Origin: Nitrospira sp.
GTDB lineage: Bacteria; Nitrospirota; Nitrospiria; Nitrospirales; Nitrospiraceae
Direction of reading: 5' to 3'
Assembly: GCA_029194675.1 (NCBI GenBank)
Contig: JARFXP010000001.1
Coordinates: 744,001 to 808,000, forward strand
DNA length: 64,000 nucleotides
The notes beneath the pieces are model-generated. The model did not search any database and was not told the DNA's origin. It worked only from the letters and a program-made list of their open reading frames with translations. The position numbers and the translations under genes are program-made. Positions 25,933 through 33,894 of the stretch are shown piece by piece. Position 1 is the first letter of the stretch; each line of letters begins with the position of its first letter.

Positions 25933-27074
25933 GGTCAAACCGCGTGCGAAAAGGCACAGTCATGAATCGTGTTGTCGTGGCGGTCTGTGCTTCGCTGATC
26001 CTGTGCTTCATCGGGAACCGGATCGAAGCCGGCTCTCTTCCACTCGATACGATCAAACTTCCTCCTGGTTTTACCATCGCCGTCTACGCGGACAATGTTC
26101 CGAATGCGCGGGGTATGACGCTCGGGCAGGACGGCACCCTCTTCGTCGGCACACAGGAAAAAGGCGATGTCTATGCTGTGCTGGACAAGAACGGCGATCA
26201 GCGCGCCGACGAAGTGCTGACGATCGCTCGCGGGTTGCACATGCCGGTGGGCGTGGCCTATCGAAAGGGCTCGCTGTACGTGTCCGCCGTCGATCGCATC
26301 CTGCGGTTCGACAATGTCGATACACGATTGAAAGATGTGCCGCCACCGGTGGTCATCCCGCACCGCTTGCCCAAAGAGACCAGTCACGGGTGGAAATTTA
26401 TCGCCTTTGGGCCGGACGGAAAACTCTACGTGCCGGTGGGAGCCCCCTGCAATATCTGTGAACCAGATCCCGATCGCTACGCCCTCATCGGCAGGCTCAA
26501 TCCGGACGGGAGCGAGTACGAGATCGTCGCGCGTGGGGTCCGAAACTCAGTCGGCTTCGATTGGGACCCGACCACTCATGACTTATGGTTCACCGACAAT
26601 GGTCGGGATCATCTCGGTGACAATCAACCGCCGGACGAACTCAACCATGCGGCGAAGCCAGGGCAGCACTTCGGCTATCCCTACTGCCATGGGGGAACGA
26701 TTGCGGATCCTGAGTACGGCCGCAGACATGCTTGCCGGGAATTCACGGCACCTGCCGCCAATCTGGGTCCTCACGTCGCCTCCCTGGGCATGCGTTTTTA
26801 CACCGGCACCATGTTTCCCAAGGAATATCGGAATCAAATCTTTATCGCCGAACATGGGTCTTGGAATCGGAGCGAGAAAATCGGATATCGGATCACGCTG
26901 GTGTCACGAGATGAGCAGGGGCGAACCCGATATTCGGTCTTTGCAGCAGGATGGCTTCAAGGCCAAAAGGAATGGGGCCGCCCTGCCGACGTCCTCGTCA
27001 TGCCGGATGGTGCCCTGCTGGTCTCAGACGATTCGGCCGGGGCGATCTACCGAATCACCTACAGCGAACCCTAA
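25929..27074 (+). CDS. secreted PQQ-dependent sugar dehydrogenase (sorbosone/glucose dehydrogenase fold)
   Basis: 381 aa. AGGAGAT precedes the ATG at 25929. A signal peptide (VVAVCASLILCFIGN) is followed by a six-bladed propeller: LPPGFTIAVYADNVPNAR, GTLFVGTQ, SHGWKFIAFGPDGKLYVPVG, RGVRNSVGFDWDP, WFTDNGRDHLGD and HFGYPYCHGG, the blocks shared by soluble PQQ glucose/L-sorbosone dehydrogenases. Four cysteines (in PCNICEPD, YCHGG and HACREF) may form disulfides. It lies at the end of the pqq operon, so it is the likely user of the cofactor. The sugar substrate is unknown. Confidence 0.88.
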   Translation: MRSNRVRKGTVMNRVVVAVCASLILCFIGNRIEAGSLPLDTIKLPPGFTIAVYADNVPNARGMTLGQDGTLFVGTQEKGDVYAVLDKNGDQRADEVLTIARGLHMPVGVAYRKGSLYVSAVDRILRFDNVDTRLKDVPPPVVIPHRLPKETSHGWKFIAFGPDGKLYVPVGAPCNICEPDPDRYALIGRLNPDGSEYEIVARGVRNSVGFDWDPTTHDLWFTDNGRDHLGDNQPPDELNHAAKPGQHFGYPYCHGGTIADPEYGRRHACREFTAPAANLGPHVASLGMRFYTGTMFPKEYRNQIFIAEHGSWNRSEKIGYRITLVSRDEQGRTRYSVFAAGWLQGQKEWGRPADVLVMPDGALLVSDDSAGAIYRITYSEP

Positions 27075-27223
27075 TCGCCATCGCAGCGCAATCAAAGAGA
27101 TTTCCAAGGCAGATTGCAGTGTCGGTCGAGCCAAGGGCTGGTTCGTTGATAGAAGGTTTCATGGGAGTCGGCTGCTCTCGAATTGATCGCCCGCTCATGA
27201 TATTCGTCACGTCCTGCCTGCGA

Positions 27224-28066
27224 TCAAACTCGATAGCGTAGAAACAGATGACCGCTCTTGGACCGTTTCACGGATAGCAGGGTTCCCCAGATTGCCTGCT
27301 TGGGGATCAACTCAAGCGGGCCGGAAAAAGCCGGCCGCTCTCCCGTCCGGCTTCGCCCGACGATTTGAGGGGCCATGGTGAGAAACAATTCGTCGAGCAG
27401 CGATTGTTCCAGGAAAGCTGAAAACAACGTCGGCCCTCCTTCGTGGAGGAAAAGCTTCACTCCATACTCGGCATGGAGCAGCGCAACCATATCTGATGGA
27501 TCGAGCGCCGCGTCGCCTGGAAGTACGTGGACCGTAGCCGGTAACGTGGCTCCGTATTTTTGATGCAAACGCGCGGCGCCTTGTTCGGTCGTCAGCACGA
27601 GGCTCCGGATCTCTTCATGTCTAAACAATGGTTCGTCCAGGTCGACACGGCCTCTGCCGCTCACGACGACATTCAGAGGATGGAGAGAGTCCTTACCCAC
27701 ATGTTTGCGAAGTGCGTGAAACTCCGTCTCGAATGCGGGACACACGCAGCCCGCAGTCCAAACATGCTCGGGCGCGTTCCGAAAGGTATCTTCTCCGAAC
27801 ACGACCGCGTCGGCATAGGCGCGTAACATCCCCATGATGAACGCATCCTCTTCATTGCTCCCACTGATCTCCGCGCCTCCCGATTTACCTGGAATCTTCA
27901 GTGAGACAATACCGTCCAATGTCTGTACGAAGTTGCCGAAGATCAGCGGTCTGCTCGATGAATTGCTGAAGAACAATTCTCCATCATACGCTTCGCGCAG
28001 GATCTTCGTCAGACAGGGAGAGGGTTGAGCTCCGCTTCCATCGTATAGCGTTCTAATGTCCAACAT
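27224..28066 (-). CDS. RibD C-terminal-type pyrimidine reductase
   Basis: 280 aa. RPLIFGNFVQTLDGIVSLK (dihydrofolate-reductase-like start), DAVVFGEDTFR, VVVSGRGRVDL and the closing FLHEGGPTLFSAFLEQSLLDELFLTMAPQIVG match the RibD_C reductase family. The family reduces the pyrimidine riboflavin precursor with NADPH or acts on related substrates. There is no deaminase domain, so it is a stand-alone reductase. It faces the sugar dehydrogenase convergently. No clear terminator is seen between them. Confidence 0.85.
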   Translation of the reverse strand: MLDIRTLYDGSGAQPSPCLTKILREAYDGELFFSNSSSRPLIFGNFVQTLDGIVSLKIPGKSGGAEISGSNEEDAFIMGMLRAYADAVVFGEDTFRNAPEHVWTAGCVCPAFETEFHALRKHVGKDSLHPLNVVVSGRGRVDLDEPLFRHEEIRSLVLTTEQGAARLHQKYGATLPATVHVLPGDAALDPSDMVALLHAEYGVKLFLHEGGPTLFSAFLEQSLLDELFLTMAPQIVGRSRTGERPAFSGPLELIPKQAIWGTLLSVKRSKSGHLFLRYRV

Positions 28067-28401
28067 CCCTCCAGAGTGAGGCCAGGCTGCAGATGTACCC
28101 TATTGAGCCCCGGCGCGGTTGCTATCAGTACTAGGATTTTTCGGAGTAGTAGACCCGCCGGTCATGGAGATCTCGAGCCTATGTCCTCTGGTTACCTAGG
28201 AATCTCACAACATGACCTTGCAGCGTGACGACAAAGCGGTGGAAGGTCAAGTCCGCAGCAGGTTGGCTGATTTTGGCTCTGGATGGGTTCGTTGCCATCA
28301 ACAAGCAAGCGGAAGTGTAAAGCCGCTCCAGCACTAAACGGCAAAGGCACGAGCGATAACGATGATTGATGGATTCACACAGACCGACAGATAAAGCATG
28401 C

Positions 28402-28830
28402 TCACAAGTTCGGCTGATCTTCGCCAGGGAGATCGTCACTGGACACTGTGCCGCCCGGCACCGTTCCGCCGGGAAGCGTGCCGCCCGGTACCGTCTCATT
28501 TGGGAAGGTCCCGCCCGGCAATGTCCCGCCTGGAACAGGGCCCCCCGGAACCGTGCCGCCGGGAAGAGTACCGCCGGACAGGGTTCCGCCGGGCACTGTG
28601 CCTCCCGGTAAGGTACCCCCTTCTGGCGTGTTGTCCAACCCAGCCATCTCAGGTTCCTTGAATCTCATCTCGCCCGATCGCACGTCGCCGGCTAGACCGG
28701 CCCGGGCAGCGGATGGTTCTTCGGCCCCCCATGCCGGGGCAGTCACCCATGCAGCGGACAGGCCGATCCCGAAACAAAGACCCACGCATCCATCAATGAT
28801 CCATCGATCTGTGTTCGTTCGGTGATTCAC
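28402..28830 (-). CDS. secreted GGTLPGGTV-repeat protein
   Basis: 142 aa from a GTG start with GGGGGTG upstream. A signal peptide (VGLCFGIGLSAAWVTAPAWGA) is followed by about 35 ordinary residues, then LDNTPEGGTLPGGTVPGGTL and 13 five-residue units of the form G-G-T-x-P with x being Leu, Val or Phe, ending SSDDLPGEDQPNL. The repeat resembles collagen-like or pentapeptide-type low-complexity sequence, with hydrophobic residues every fifth position. The gene is intact, unlike its relative at 21771-22138, which shares the VRSG, GLDNTP and GGTFPN landmarks. Function unknown; probably a periplasmic or surface structure. Confidence 0.8.
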   Translation of the reverse strand: MNHRTNTDRWIIDGCVGLCFGIGLSAAWVTAPAWGAEEPSAARAGLAGDVRSGEMRFKEPEMAGLDNTPEGGTLPGGTVPGGTLSGGTLPGGTVPGGPVPGGTLPGGTFPNETVPGGTLPGGTVPGGTVSSDDLPGEDQPNL

Positions 28831-28889
28831 TTTTCACCCCCGGTCAATACGACGAAAGGCGCAATCTGCTTCTACTTGATGGTATTTCG

Positions 28890-28994
28890 TCAGACCTCGT
28901 TTTTTGGGCCCTGTGACTCGATAAAATCTTTGGATCGCTTCAAGTCTCCTTCCATCCGTTGAGAGATCACGTCAACGACTGTTTCATTGCTCAT
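28890..28994 (-). CDS. possible 34-aa peptide after the DUF2630 gene
   Basis: An ATG overlaps the end of the DUF2630 gene by 11 bp and opens 34 codons: MSNETVVDVISQRMEGDLKR, then SKDFIESQGPKNEV. The composition is that of a normal soluble helix, and the overlap suggests coupling. There is no recognised family and no independent ribosome site, so it may be chance. Confidence 0.35.
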   Translation of the reverse strand: MSNETVVDVISQRMEGDLKRSKDFIESQGPKNEV

Positions 28995-29229
28995 ACTTCT
29001 CGACGATCTCCGGCGGTCGGACCTGCGCCATGTCAGCATCTTGTCCGGCGGTCCGTAGCGCGCGTCGTTGACGAAGGAAATCCCAGCATTGATCGAGTTC
29101 CACTTGCAGAGCCCTCAACCAGCCTTGATCTTCCTCACTCGTGGTTTCGCGAGCCAGCATCTCATGCTCCTGGCCGACGAGTTCTTCGATACGATTGAGC
29201 ACTGACTGATCGGTTGTTTTCTCATCCAT
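28984..29229 (-). CDS. DUF2630 family protein
   Basis: 81 aa from the ATG at 29229. SVLNRIEELVGQEHEML, then LRALQVELDQCWDFLRQRRA and VRPPEIVEKYE match this small helical family found in actinobacteria and nitrifiers. The frame is open further upstream to 29370, but that part has no family similarity. It is an all-helical cytoplasmic protein of unknown role. Confidence 0.8.
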   Translation of the reverse strand: MDEKTTDQSVLNRIEELVGQEHEMLARETTSEEDQGWLRALQVELDQCWDFLRQRRALRTAGQDADMAQVRPPEIVEKYEQ

Positions 29230-30047
29230 TTCGACACCCGCGTCCGTTAAGGGTTCGTTTGCAACGAGTATTTCACTTGGCGCGACTTTTCCCGATGGGT
29301 CTGTAGAACCGGAAGAGTCGAGACGATCCACTGCTTGATGTCTTGATCCTGCATGGTCTTTACACAACATTCGAACTTCTCCACTCTATTGTACTGCCTG
29401 TAAGGGCGGATGAGGACTAGCAGATTCCCGAGAAATGAGCACAGAGATGTAGTTGTGCATGTATCCAGCATCTCCTGCTGGGCTACGTTCGTAGCCGATT
29501 TTGGCGGACAATCAGCACATGCTGTGGCTCAGAGCGGAGGTACTCAAGGTGTCGCACATGCCCATGCTCGATTCGCCTGTCAGTGGCAGCAGGGTGATGC
29601 GCGCGGTTGGCCTTCCCGGCGACGCCATGAGACCGCATGGTCATCAGGGAACACCGCCATACCGGACACTTCAGTGAGAATCAGGGAATTTCCGACTTCT
29701 CGGAGGCCCGTAAGAAGACCACCATGTGAAATAGGAAAGCGTTTCGCAAACAGTTTAGAACCAGAGATCCCTGTCGGTGAGAGAGGAAACGTCGTGGAAC
29801 AATCGTTGACGGATCAAGTCGGCGTCACTGATGAGCAGGTTCGTGGTGCCATCCAGGAGAGACCACCCGATTGTACCTCGCCGGTCCACAGAGCATCGTC
29901 AGGTCGCTGGGATGGATTTAAACGTCGGCGATAGAAAGGTTTTTTGATGCACGTGAATCTGCGAGTTGGATAGAAGAATGGTCTTGTTTGACTGGAGAAT
30001 ACAATGGCTGGGAACCAAACCAACTTTGTCCTATTTATGACAACACC
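29230..30047. other. intergenic, about 800 bp, no certain gene
   Basis: A long plus-strand frame (29410-29934) is open but reads as Arg/Ala/Ser-rich and shows no recognisable family. Its last 46 codons (from a GTG at 29793, VEQSLTDQVGVTDEQVRGAI) look more protein-like and could be a short damaged gene. No repeat or RNA motif found. Confidence 0.3.
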
Positions 30048-30265
30048 ATGAGTGAACGGATACGGTTAACAATGCTTTGCGATCGAGACGGCCTAGATGT
30101 CGTCAACGAGTGGGTGCAGGCGACGCTCAACTCTGTCGGCAGGCTGTACAGAATCCAGCGCATTTTGCATCCCAGGCAGACTGGAAAGCACGTTTTGACC
30201 ATAGCATTCGGGAACTGGCGACATTCATAGAATGTGGGTTAGATACCCATGGAGGTCATTCATGA
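30048..30265 (+). pseudogene. small conserved-looking protein gene with a frameshift
   Basis: The first frame from the ATG at 30048 gives MSERIRLTMLCDRDGLDVVNEWVQATL. The overlapping frame then gives LCRQAVQNPAHFASQADWKA, then RFDHSIRELATFIECGL, ending at a TGA that overlaps the next gene's start. Together they read as one 72-residue helical protein split by a one-base change near 30125-30140. I do not recognise the family with certainty. It is either a pseudogene or a sequence error. Confidence 0.45.
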
Positions 30266-30708
30266 CCATCGAACTCGATCATACGATCCTGCCCGCGCGT
30301 GACAAGGAAAAGTCGGCGCGCTTTTTTGCCGACATTTTCGGCCTTCAATATGAACGGTCATCTGGACATTTCGCTCCTGTAAAGGTGAATGACAGGCTCA
30401 CGCTCGATTTCGATCGGGATGGTGCGGAGGCGGTTAAGCTCGTCGGAGGCCTACGTCCACATGTGATGGTGATGGACATCAACATGTCGAGAATGAACGG
30501 AATCGATGCCACGACACACATCAAAACGCACTGGCCGGAGACGATAGTGATCGGGATCTCGGTCAATACCGGTGACGAGAACAGTGCCGCGATGAAGCGA
30601 GCCGGCGCGACCGCCGTCCTTCCGAAAGAAACGGTGGGCGACCAGTTGTATGCTGTAATCGTTCAGGAGACCGGCGTTTCCCTCGACAAGCTCACTCCAC
30701 CACATTGA
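30262..30708 (+). CDS. chimeric protein: glyoxalase/VOC N part joined to receiver C part
   Basis: 148 aa with GGAGG before the ATG. Residues 1-54 (MTIELDHTILPARDKEKSAR, FFADIFGLQYE, FAPVKVNDRLTLDFDRD) are the first half of a VOC/glyoxalase-like domain. Residues 55-148 (EAVKLVGGLRPHVMVMDINMSRMNG ... AGATAVLPKET) are a receiver domain without its first strand and acidic pair. The phospho-acceptor Asp in VMDINM and the switch Lys in LPKET are kept. Both halves are incomplete, so the gene probably arose by a deletion joining two genes in frame at a DRDGAEA-like seam. Whether it folds is unclear. Confidence 0.7.
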   Translation: MTIELDHTILPARDKEKSARFFADIFGLQYERSSGHFAPVKVNDRLTLDFDRDGAEAVKLVGGLRPHVMVMDINMSRMNGIDATTHIKTHWPETIVIGISVNTGDENSAAMKRAGATAVLPKETVGDQLYAVIVQETGVSLDKLTPPH

Positions 30709-31141
30709 TCGTCACTGAGGCTTACACTGCGTTGAGGGCTGCTCATATCCTTCAGAGAGACGTTCTCTCCCGCCATACCAGAGCGTCAGCCTTAGCAGCG
30801 TCAGCAAGAAGTACAAGGCTCAACGGCACAACCAGACGTACGGGAGGCTGAGGGTTGGGGATTGGAACGCCCTAAATCAGTACAGCGTCACGATGATGAT
30901 CCCTGGTAACAAGCTGCCGGCGATACGTTCACCATGTTACAGTCATCGGGCAGCCAAAGAGACCTCGGCTCCGTCCCGCGCCGGTGAAAGAAAGATACAG
31001 CCAAGTCGTCCGCCGGTGCGCCGCAGTTTTGCTTGAGTGATGAATCTCAGCAAAAGCTAGGCGAAGAGTTGCCGCTATGCCATGATGTCATGGCGAGTAT
31101 CTTGCAAGGTATCATAACCGACCCGGATCGAGAGGCTTCCC
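30709..31141. other. intergenic, about 430 bp, no gene seen
   Basis: No frame of useful length, no clear hairpin terminator and no recognisable RNA motif. The first bases (30710-30900) are compositionally irregular and may be gene debris. Confidence 0.3.
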
Positions 31142-31669
31142 ATGGCAGAGATTCTCATCTTGTGGATGTTGGGTTTGATTGTGATCGCCATCGCATGGGG
31201 AGTCACAGATAAACTGGCCGCTCCTATCAAAACTCTCGCCCAATCGTTGCAACCTCAGGAACGGAGCAAACGTTTGGAAATTATGGTCGCGAGTCTTTTA
31301 GCGTTAGTCGTCCTCTCGATCATGGTGGCCGCAGCGGATCGTAGTATGGAAGAAGGTGCAGGCCTGCCGACGCTCTTGATATGGGCCGGTGGCCTCTGGC
31401 TGATCCCATTTCGAGCTGACGCTGTGGGGCATTACTGGCTCTCTTCTCTAGCTATCGCCGTTATTCTGGCCTTATTCTGGCTGGTGAGCGCTTCCACTTC
31501 TTCAAGACGAACCCATGCCCAGACGGATGTCTCGACTCAGCAGGAACAGGACACTTCCACGAGCGTGACCGGTCTTGGGTTCCTCTTTTGGATTTTCTTG
31601 ATCGGCCTCACTGTTGCTGCCATTGCTCGATACACATCTACGTGGCATGCCGCTGCTCTTAATTCATGA
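31142..31669 (+). CDS. four-helix membrane protein of unknown function
   Basis: 175 aa. Membrane segments at about 4-22, 48-66, 78-112 (broken by a loop, FRADAVGHYWLS) and 145-165. Between the third and fourth lies a polar linker rich in Ser, Thr and Gln (STSSRRTHAQTDVSTQQEQD). The N-terminal part has a charged cytoplasmic loop (DKLAAPIKTLAQSLQPQERSK). No family recognised. It is a single gene with gaps on both sides. Confidence 0.6.
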   Translation: MAEILILWMLGLIVIAIAWGVTDKLAAPIKTLAQSLQPQERSKRLEIMVASLLALVVLSIMVAAADRSMEEGAGLPTLLIWAGGLWLIPFRADAVGHYWLSSLAIAVILALFWLVSASTSSRRTHAQTDVSTQQEQDTSTSVTGLGFLFWIFLIGLTVAAIARYTSTWHAAALNS

Positions 31670-32257
31670 ACTACGCCTTTCTTGTAAGCTAGTCGGCAGG
31701 ATTCCTACTCGACCGCAACCAATTAGCACCCGTAGAGCCTCGGTCAGAATCGATTTCACGGATGCTGATCGACGGGACATTCTGTCACCGGCAAGGCAGG
31801 ATGTTCAGGTCCTCGCCCCGCTTCGATCAATTCCAGCTAACCTCCTCTATCCCGATGCAGAAAGCTAGCACCTGCACTGCTTTTGCCATGAGTTCACGTC
31901 TATCGACGACCATTTCATTTCATTACCTTCGTCTCGATATTCCGTGGACCGGCAATCCATTCAGAGCGGGACTTCGAAGATCTGCTTTGGAAGCACATTC
32001 AGGGAATGCACGCTCTTGAATGATGTGGCAGCTACACTGATGGCATTGCCCCTTGCTTCTCCTCCGACAATCAACCATCCTCATGGTGGCCATATACCAA
32101 CGGATCCCTGCTCGGCGGGCTAGTAGGCTCCCTTGAGCGCCACGCGCAGTGTATTTTGTCATACAGCTGGTAGCACGGACTGAATACGCACGATTCACGA
32201 GACATCGTTCAAGGTGTAGAATGATGCGATTATGACAAGCAGAGAAGGAGATCGTCC
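31670..32257. other. intergenic, about 590 bp, no certain gene
   Basis: A minus-strand frame at 31923-32198 is open for 91 codons and Cys/Arg-rich but has no ribosome site or recognisable homology. The last bases contain a possible weak promoter (TTCACG, 17 bases, TAGAAT at 32215-32220) in front of the response regulator. Confidence 0.3.
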
Positions 32258-32914
32258 ATGAATACCAAACCTTCCATCTTGCTGGCCGATGATCATGTCC
32301 TTGTCGCCCAGGGCATTCAAAAACTGTTGGAACCGGAATTCGAACTGCAGAGGATTGTTCCGGACGGCCGCGCGTTGCTCAAAGCCGTCGAAGAATGTCA
32401 GCCGGACGTGGTCATCGTCGATATTTCTCTCCCGCTGCTCAACGGATTGGATGCATCCCGTCAAATTTTGAAGCACCACCCCGCCGTCAAAGTCCTTATC
32501 CTGACGATGCACTCGGAGCAAAACTTCGTGACGGAAGCGCTCCGTATAGGAGTATCGGGCTATGTGTTGAAGCAGTCGGTCGGATCGGAATTGGTGCAGG
32601 CGCTCAAAGAAGTCTTGAACGGCAAGACGTTCGTTTCTCCGATCGTCGCCGACCGGGGGAAACATTCTCAGGCCGATGAGGACACTGAAGAAGCACCCGA
32701 AGGAGGATTTGCTCACACGCTCAGTTTACGACAGCGGGAAGTGCTGCAGCTCGTGGCCGAAGGGAAATCCATCAAAGAAGTGGCGGCCGTCCTGAACCTC
32801 TCGATCAAGACCGTCGAGTTTCACAAGACACGGATTATGAGGCAGCTCGGCATACGGTCGGCGGCTCAGCTGACGAAGTATGCAATCACGAACGGACTCA
32901 TCGCCCTTCACTAG
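32258..32914 (+). CDS. NarL/FixJ-type response regulator
   Basis: 218 aa. Receiver domain with the acidic pair in LADDHV, phospho-acceptor Asp in IVDISLP and switch Lys in YVLKQS. C-terminal LuxR-type helix-turn-helix (LSLRQREVLQLVAEGKSIKE ... KTVEFHKTRIMRQLG). GAGAAGGAG precedes the ATG. No kinase gene is adjacent. It faces a paralogous regulator convergently 28 bp away, and the two share the same architecture, so they may derive from a duplication or serve related kinases. Confidence 0.92.
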   Translation: MNTKPSILLADDHVLVAQGIQKLLEPEFELQRIVPDGRALLKAVEECQPDVVIVDISLPLLNGLDASRQILKHHPAVKVLILTMHSEQNFVTEALRIGVSGYVLKQSVGSELVQALKEVLNGKTFVSPIVADRGKHSQADEDTEEAPEGGFAHTLSLRQREVLQLVAEGKSIKEVAAVLNLSIKTVEFHKTRIMRQLGIRSAAQLTKYAITNGLIALH

Positions 32915-32942
32915 CCTGATAGACCGGTCGATCGATGTCCGT

Positions 32943-33584
32943 TCACAAGGCTGTCATGCCTGAAGCGAGCGCAACGCGAATCAAATCGGACGTGGTACGA
33001 ACACCGAGCTTGCGGGTAATATTGCCTTTGTGGAATTCCACGGTCTTCATCGAAATGTTGAGTTCTTTGGCGATATCCTTGGTGGAAGTCCCGTCGGCAA
33101 GCATCGCAAGGATTTGCCGCTGTCGGTCGGTCAAGTTCGTCGTATAGCCTTCCGGTCGCGACCATTGACATTCCATCGCTTCACGAACTTCCACGTCAAG
33201 TTTGAAAGACACAAATCTTCGATTCGCCATGACGCTCTTGACCGCGGCATGGAGTTCGTCCGAGGCATCTTGCTTTAACACATAGCCCATGGCTCCCGCA
33301 CGGAATCCCTCACTGACTGCAACAGCTTCGGTCAGCATCGTAAGAAAGATAATTCTAACCGTGGGCAAGATGTTTTTGAGTTGTCGAGCCGCTTCAAATC
33401 CGTTCATCCCCGGCATGTTGGCGTCAAGCAGCACGATATCCGGCTGCAACTTCTCGGCTTGCTCCAGCACTTGTTGCCCGGTCTGTGCGGTCCCTACCAC
33501 CGAAAAGTCCGGCTCGAGTAATTGCTTCACGCTCTCTAAAACTAACGGGTGATCGTCGGCAAGCAAAATTCTAACGCTAGACAT
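32943..33584 (-). CDS. NarL/FixJ-type response regulator
   Basis: 213 aa from the ATG at 33584, chosen because AAGGGAG stands 5-6 bases upstream; an in-frame start at 33629 lacks a site. Receiver domain with LADDHP, phospho-acceptor in LLDANMPG and switch Lys in YVLKQD. LuxR-type DNA-binding domain at the C terminus (LTDRQRQILAMLADGTSTKD ... KTVEFHKGNITRKLG). It should act as a phosphorylation-dependent transcription regulator. It faces a paralogue convergently and no kinase is adjacent. Confidence 0.92.
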   Translation of the reverse strand: MSSVRILLADDHPLVLESVKQLLEPDFSVVGTAQTGQQVLEQAEKLQPDIVLLDANMPGMNGFEAARQLKNILPTVRIIFLTMLTEAVAVSEGFRAGAMGYVLKQDASDELHAAVKSVMANRRFVSFKLDVEVREAMECQWSRPEGYTTNLTDRQRQILAMLADGTSTKDIAKELNISMKTVEFHKGNITRKLGVRTTSDLIRVALASGMTAL

Positions 33585-33894
33585 GACACTCCCTTTGCAT
33601 GATACGGCCAACCTGTTTCCGCTCAACATCGCGTTCTAATGGTAGGTCTAAACTTCAAACACCTCTATCAATTATGGCAGCCGCTTCCGAAGAATCCGAC
33701 TAGAGGTATCCCTAGCATTTCCGGGGGCACGACATTGGGTTACCGCAGAACGCCAGACAGCGCAGCGCGTTGAACTGCGTTGAGGCCGAGGCCGGCCTGG
33801 CCGTTACGGAAGCTTCCGAAGGTCACGGAGGCTATCATTGCGTGACTCCGGCTAACGGGCGCTCCCCGCACGCCGACCAGGCCGAGCGGGTACG
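33585..33894. other. intergenic, about 310 bp, no gene seen
   Basis: Between the minus-strand regulator and the end of the Rh channel gene. It holds GC-rich imperfect palindromes around 33780-33830 (CCGAGGCCGGCCTGGCC and GGAAGCTTCC) that could slow or end transcription from the Rh gene. There is no T-run, so a terminator is not proven. Confidence 0.35.

Noticed and set aside
28448-28825. Open frame MPPGTVPPGSVPPG on the plus strand
   Set aside because: Antisense of the GGTLPGGTV repeats. It has no signal peptide, unlike the minus-strand frame.
32943-33629. Earlier start at 33629 for the second response regulator
   Set aside because: It adds 15 residues unlike any receiver domain, while AAGGGAG precedes the ATG at 33584.
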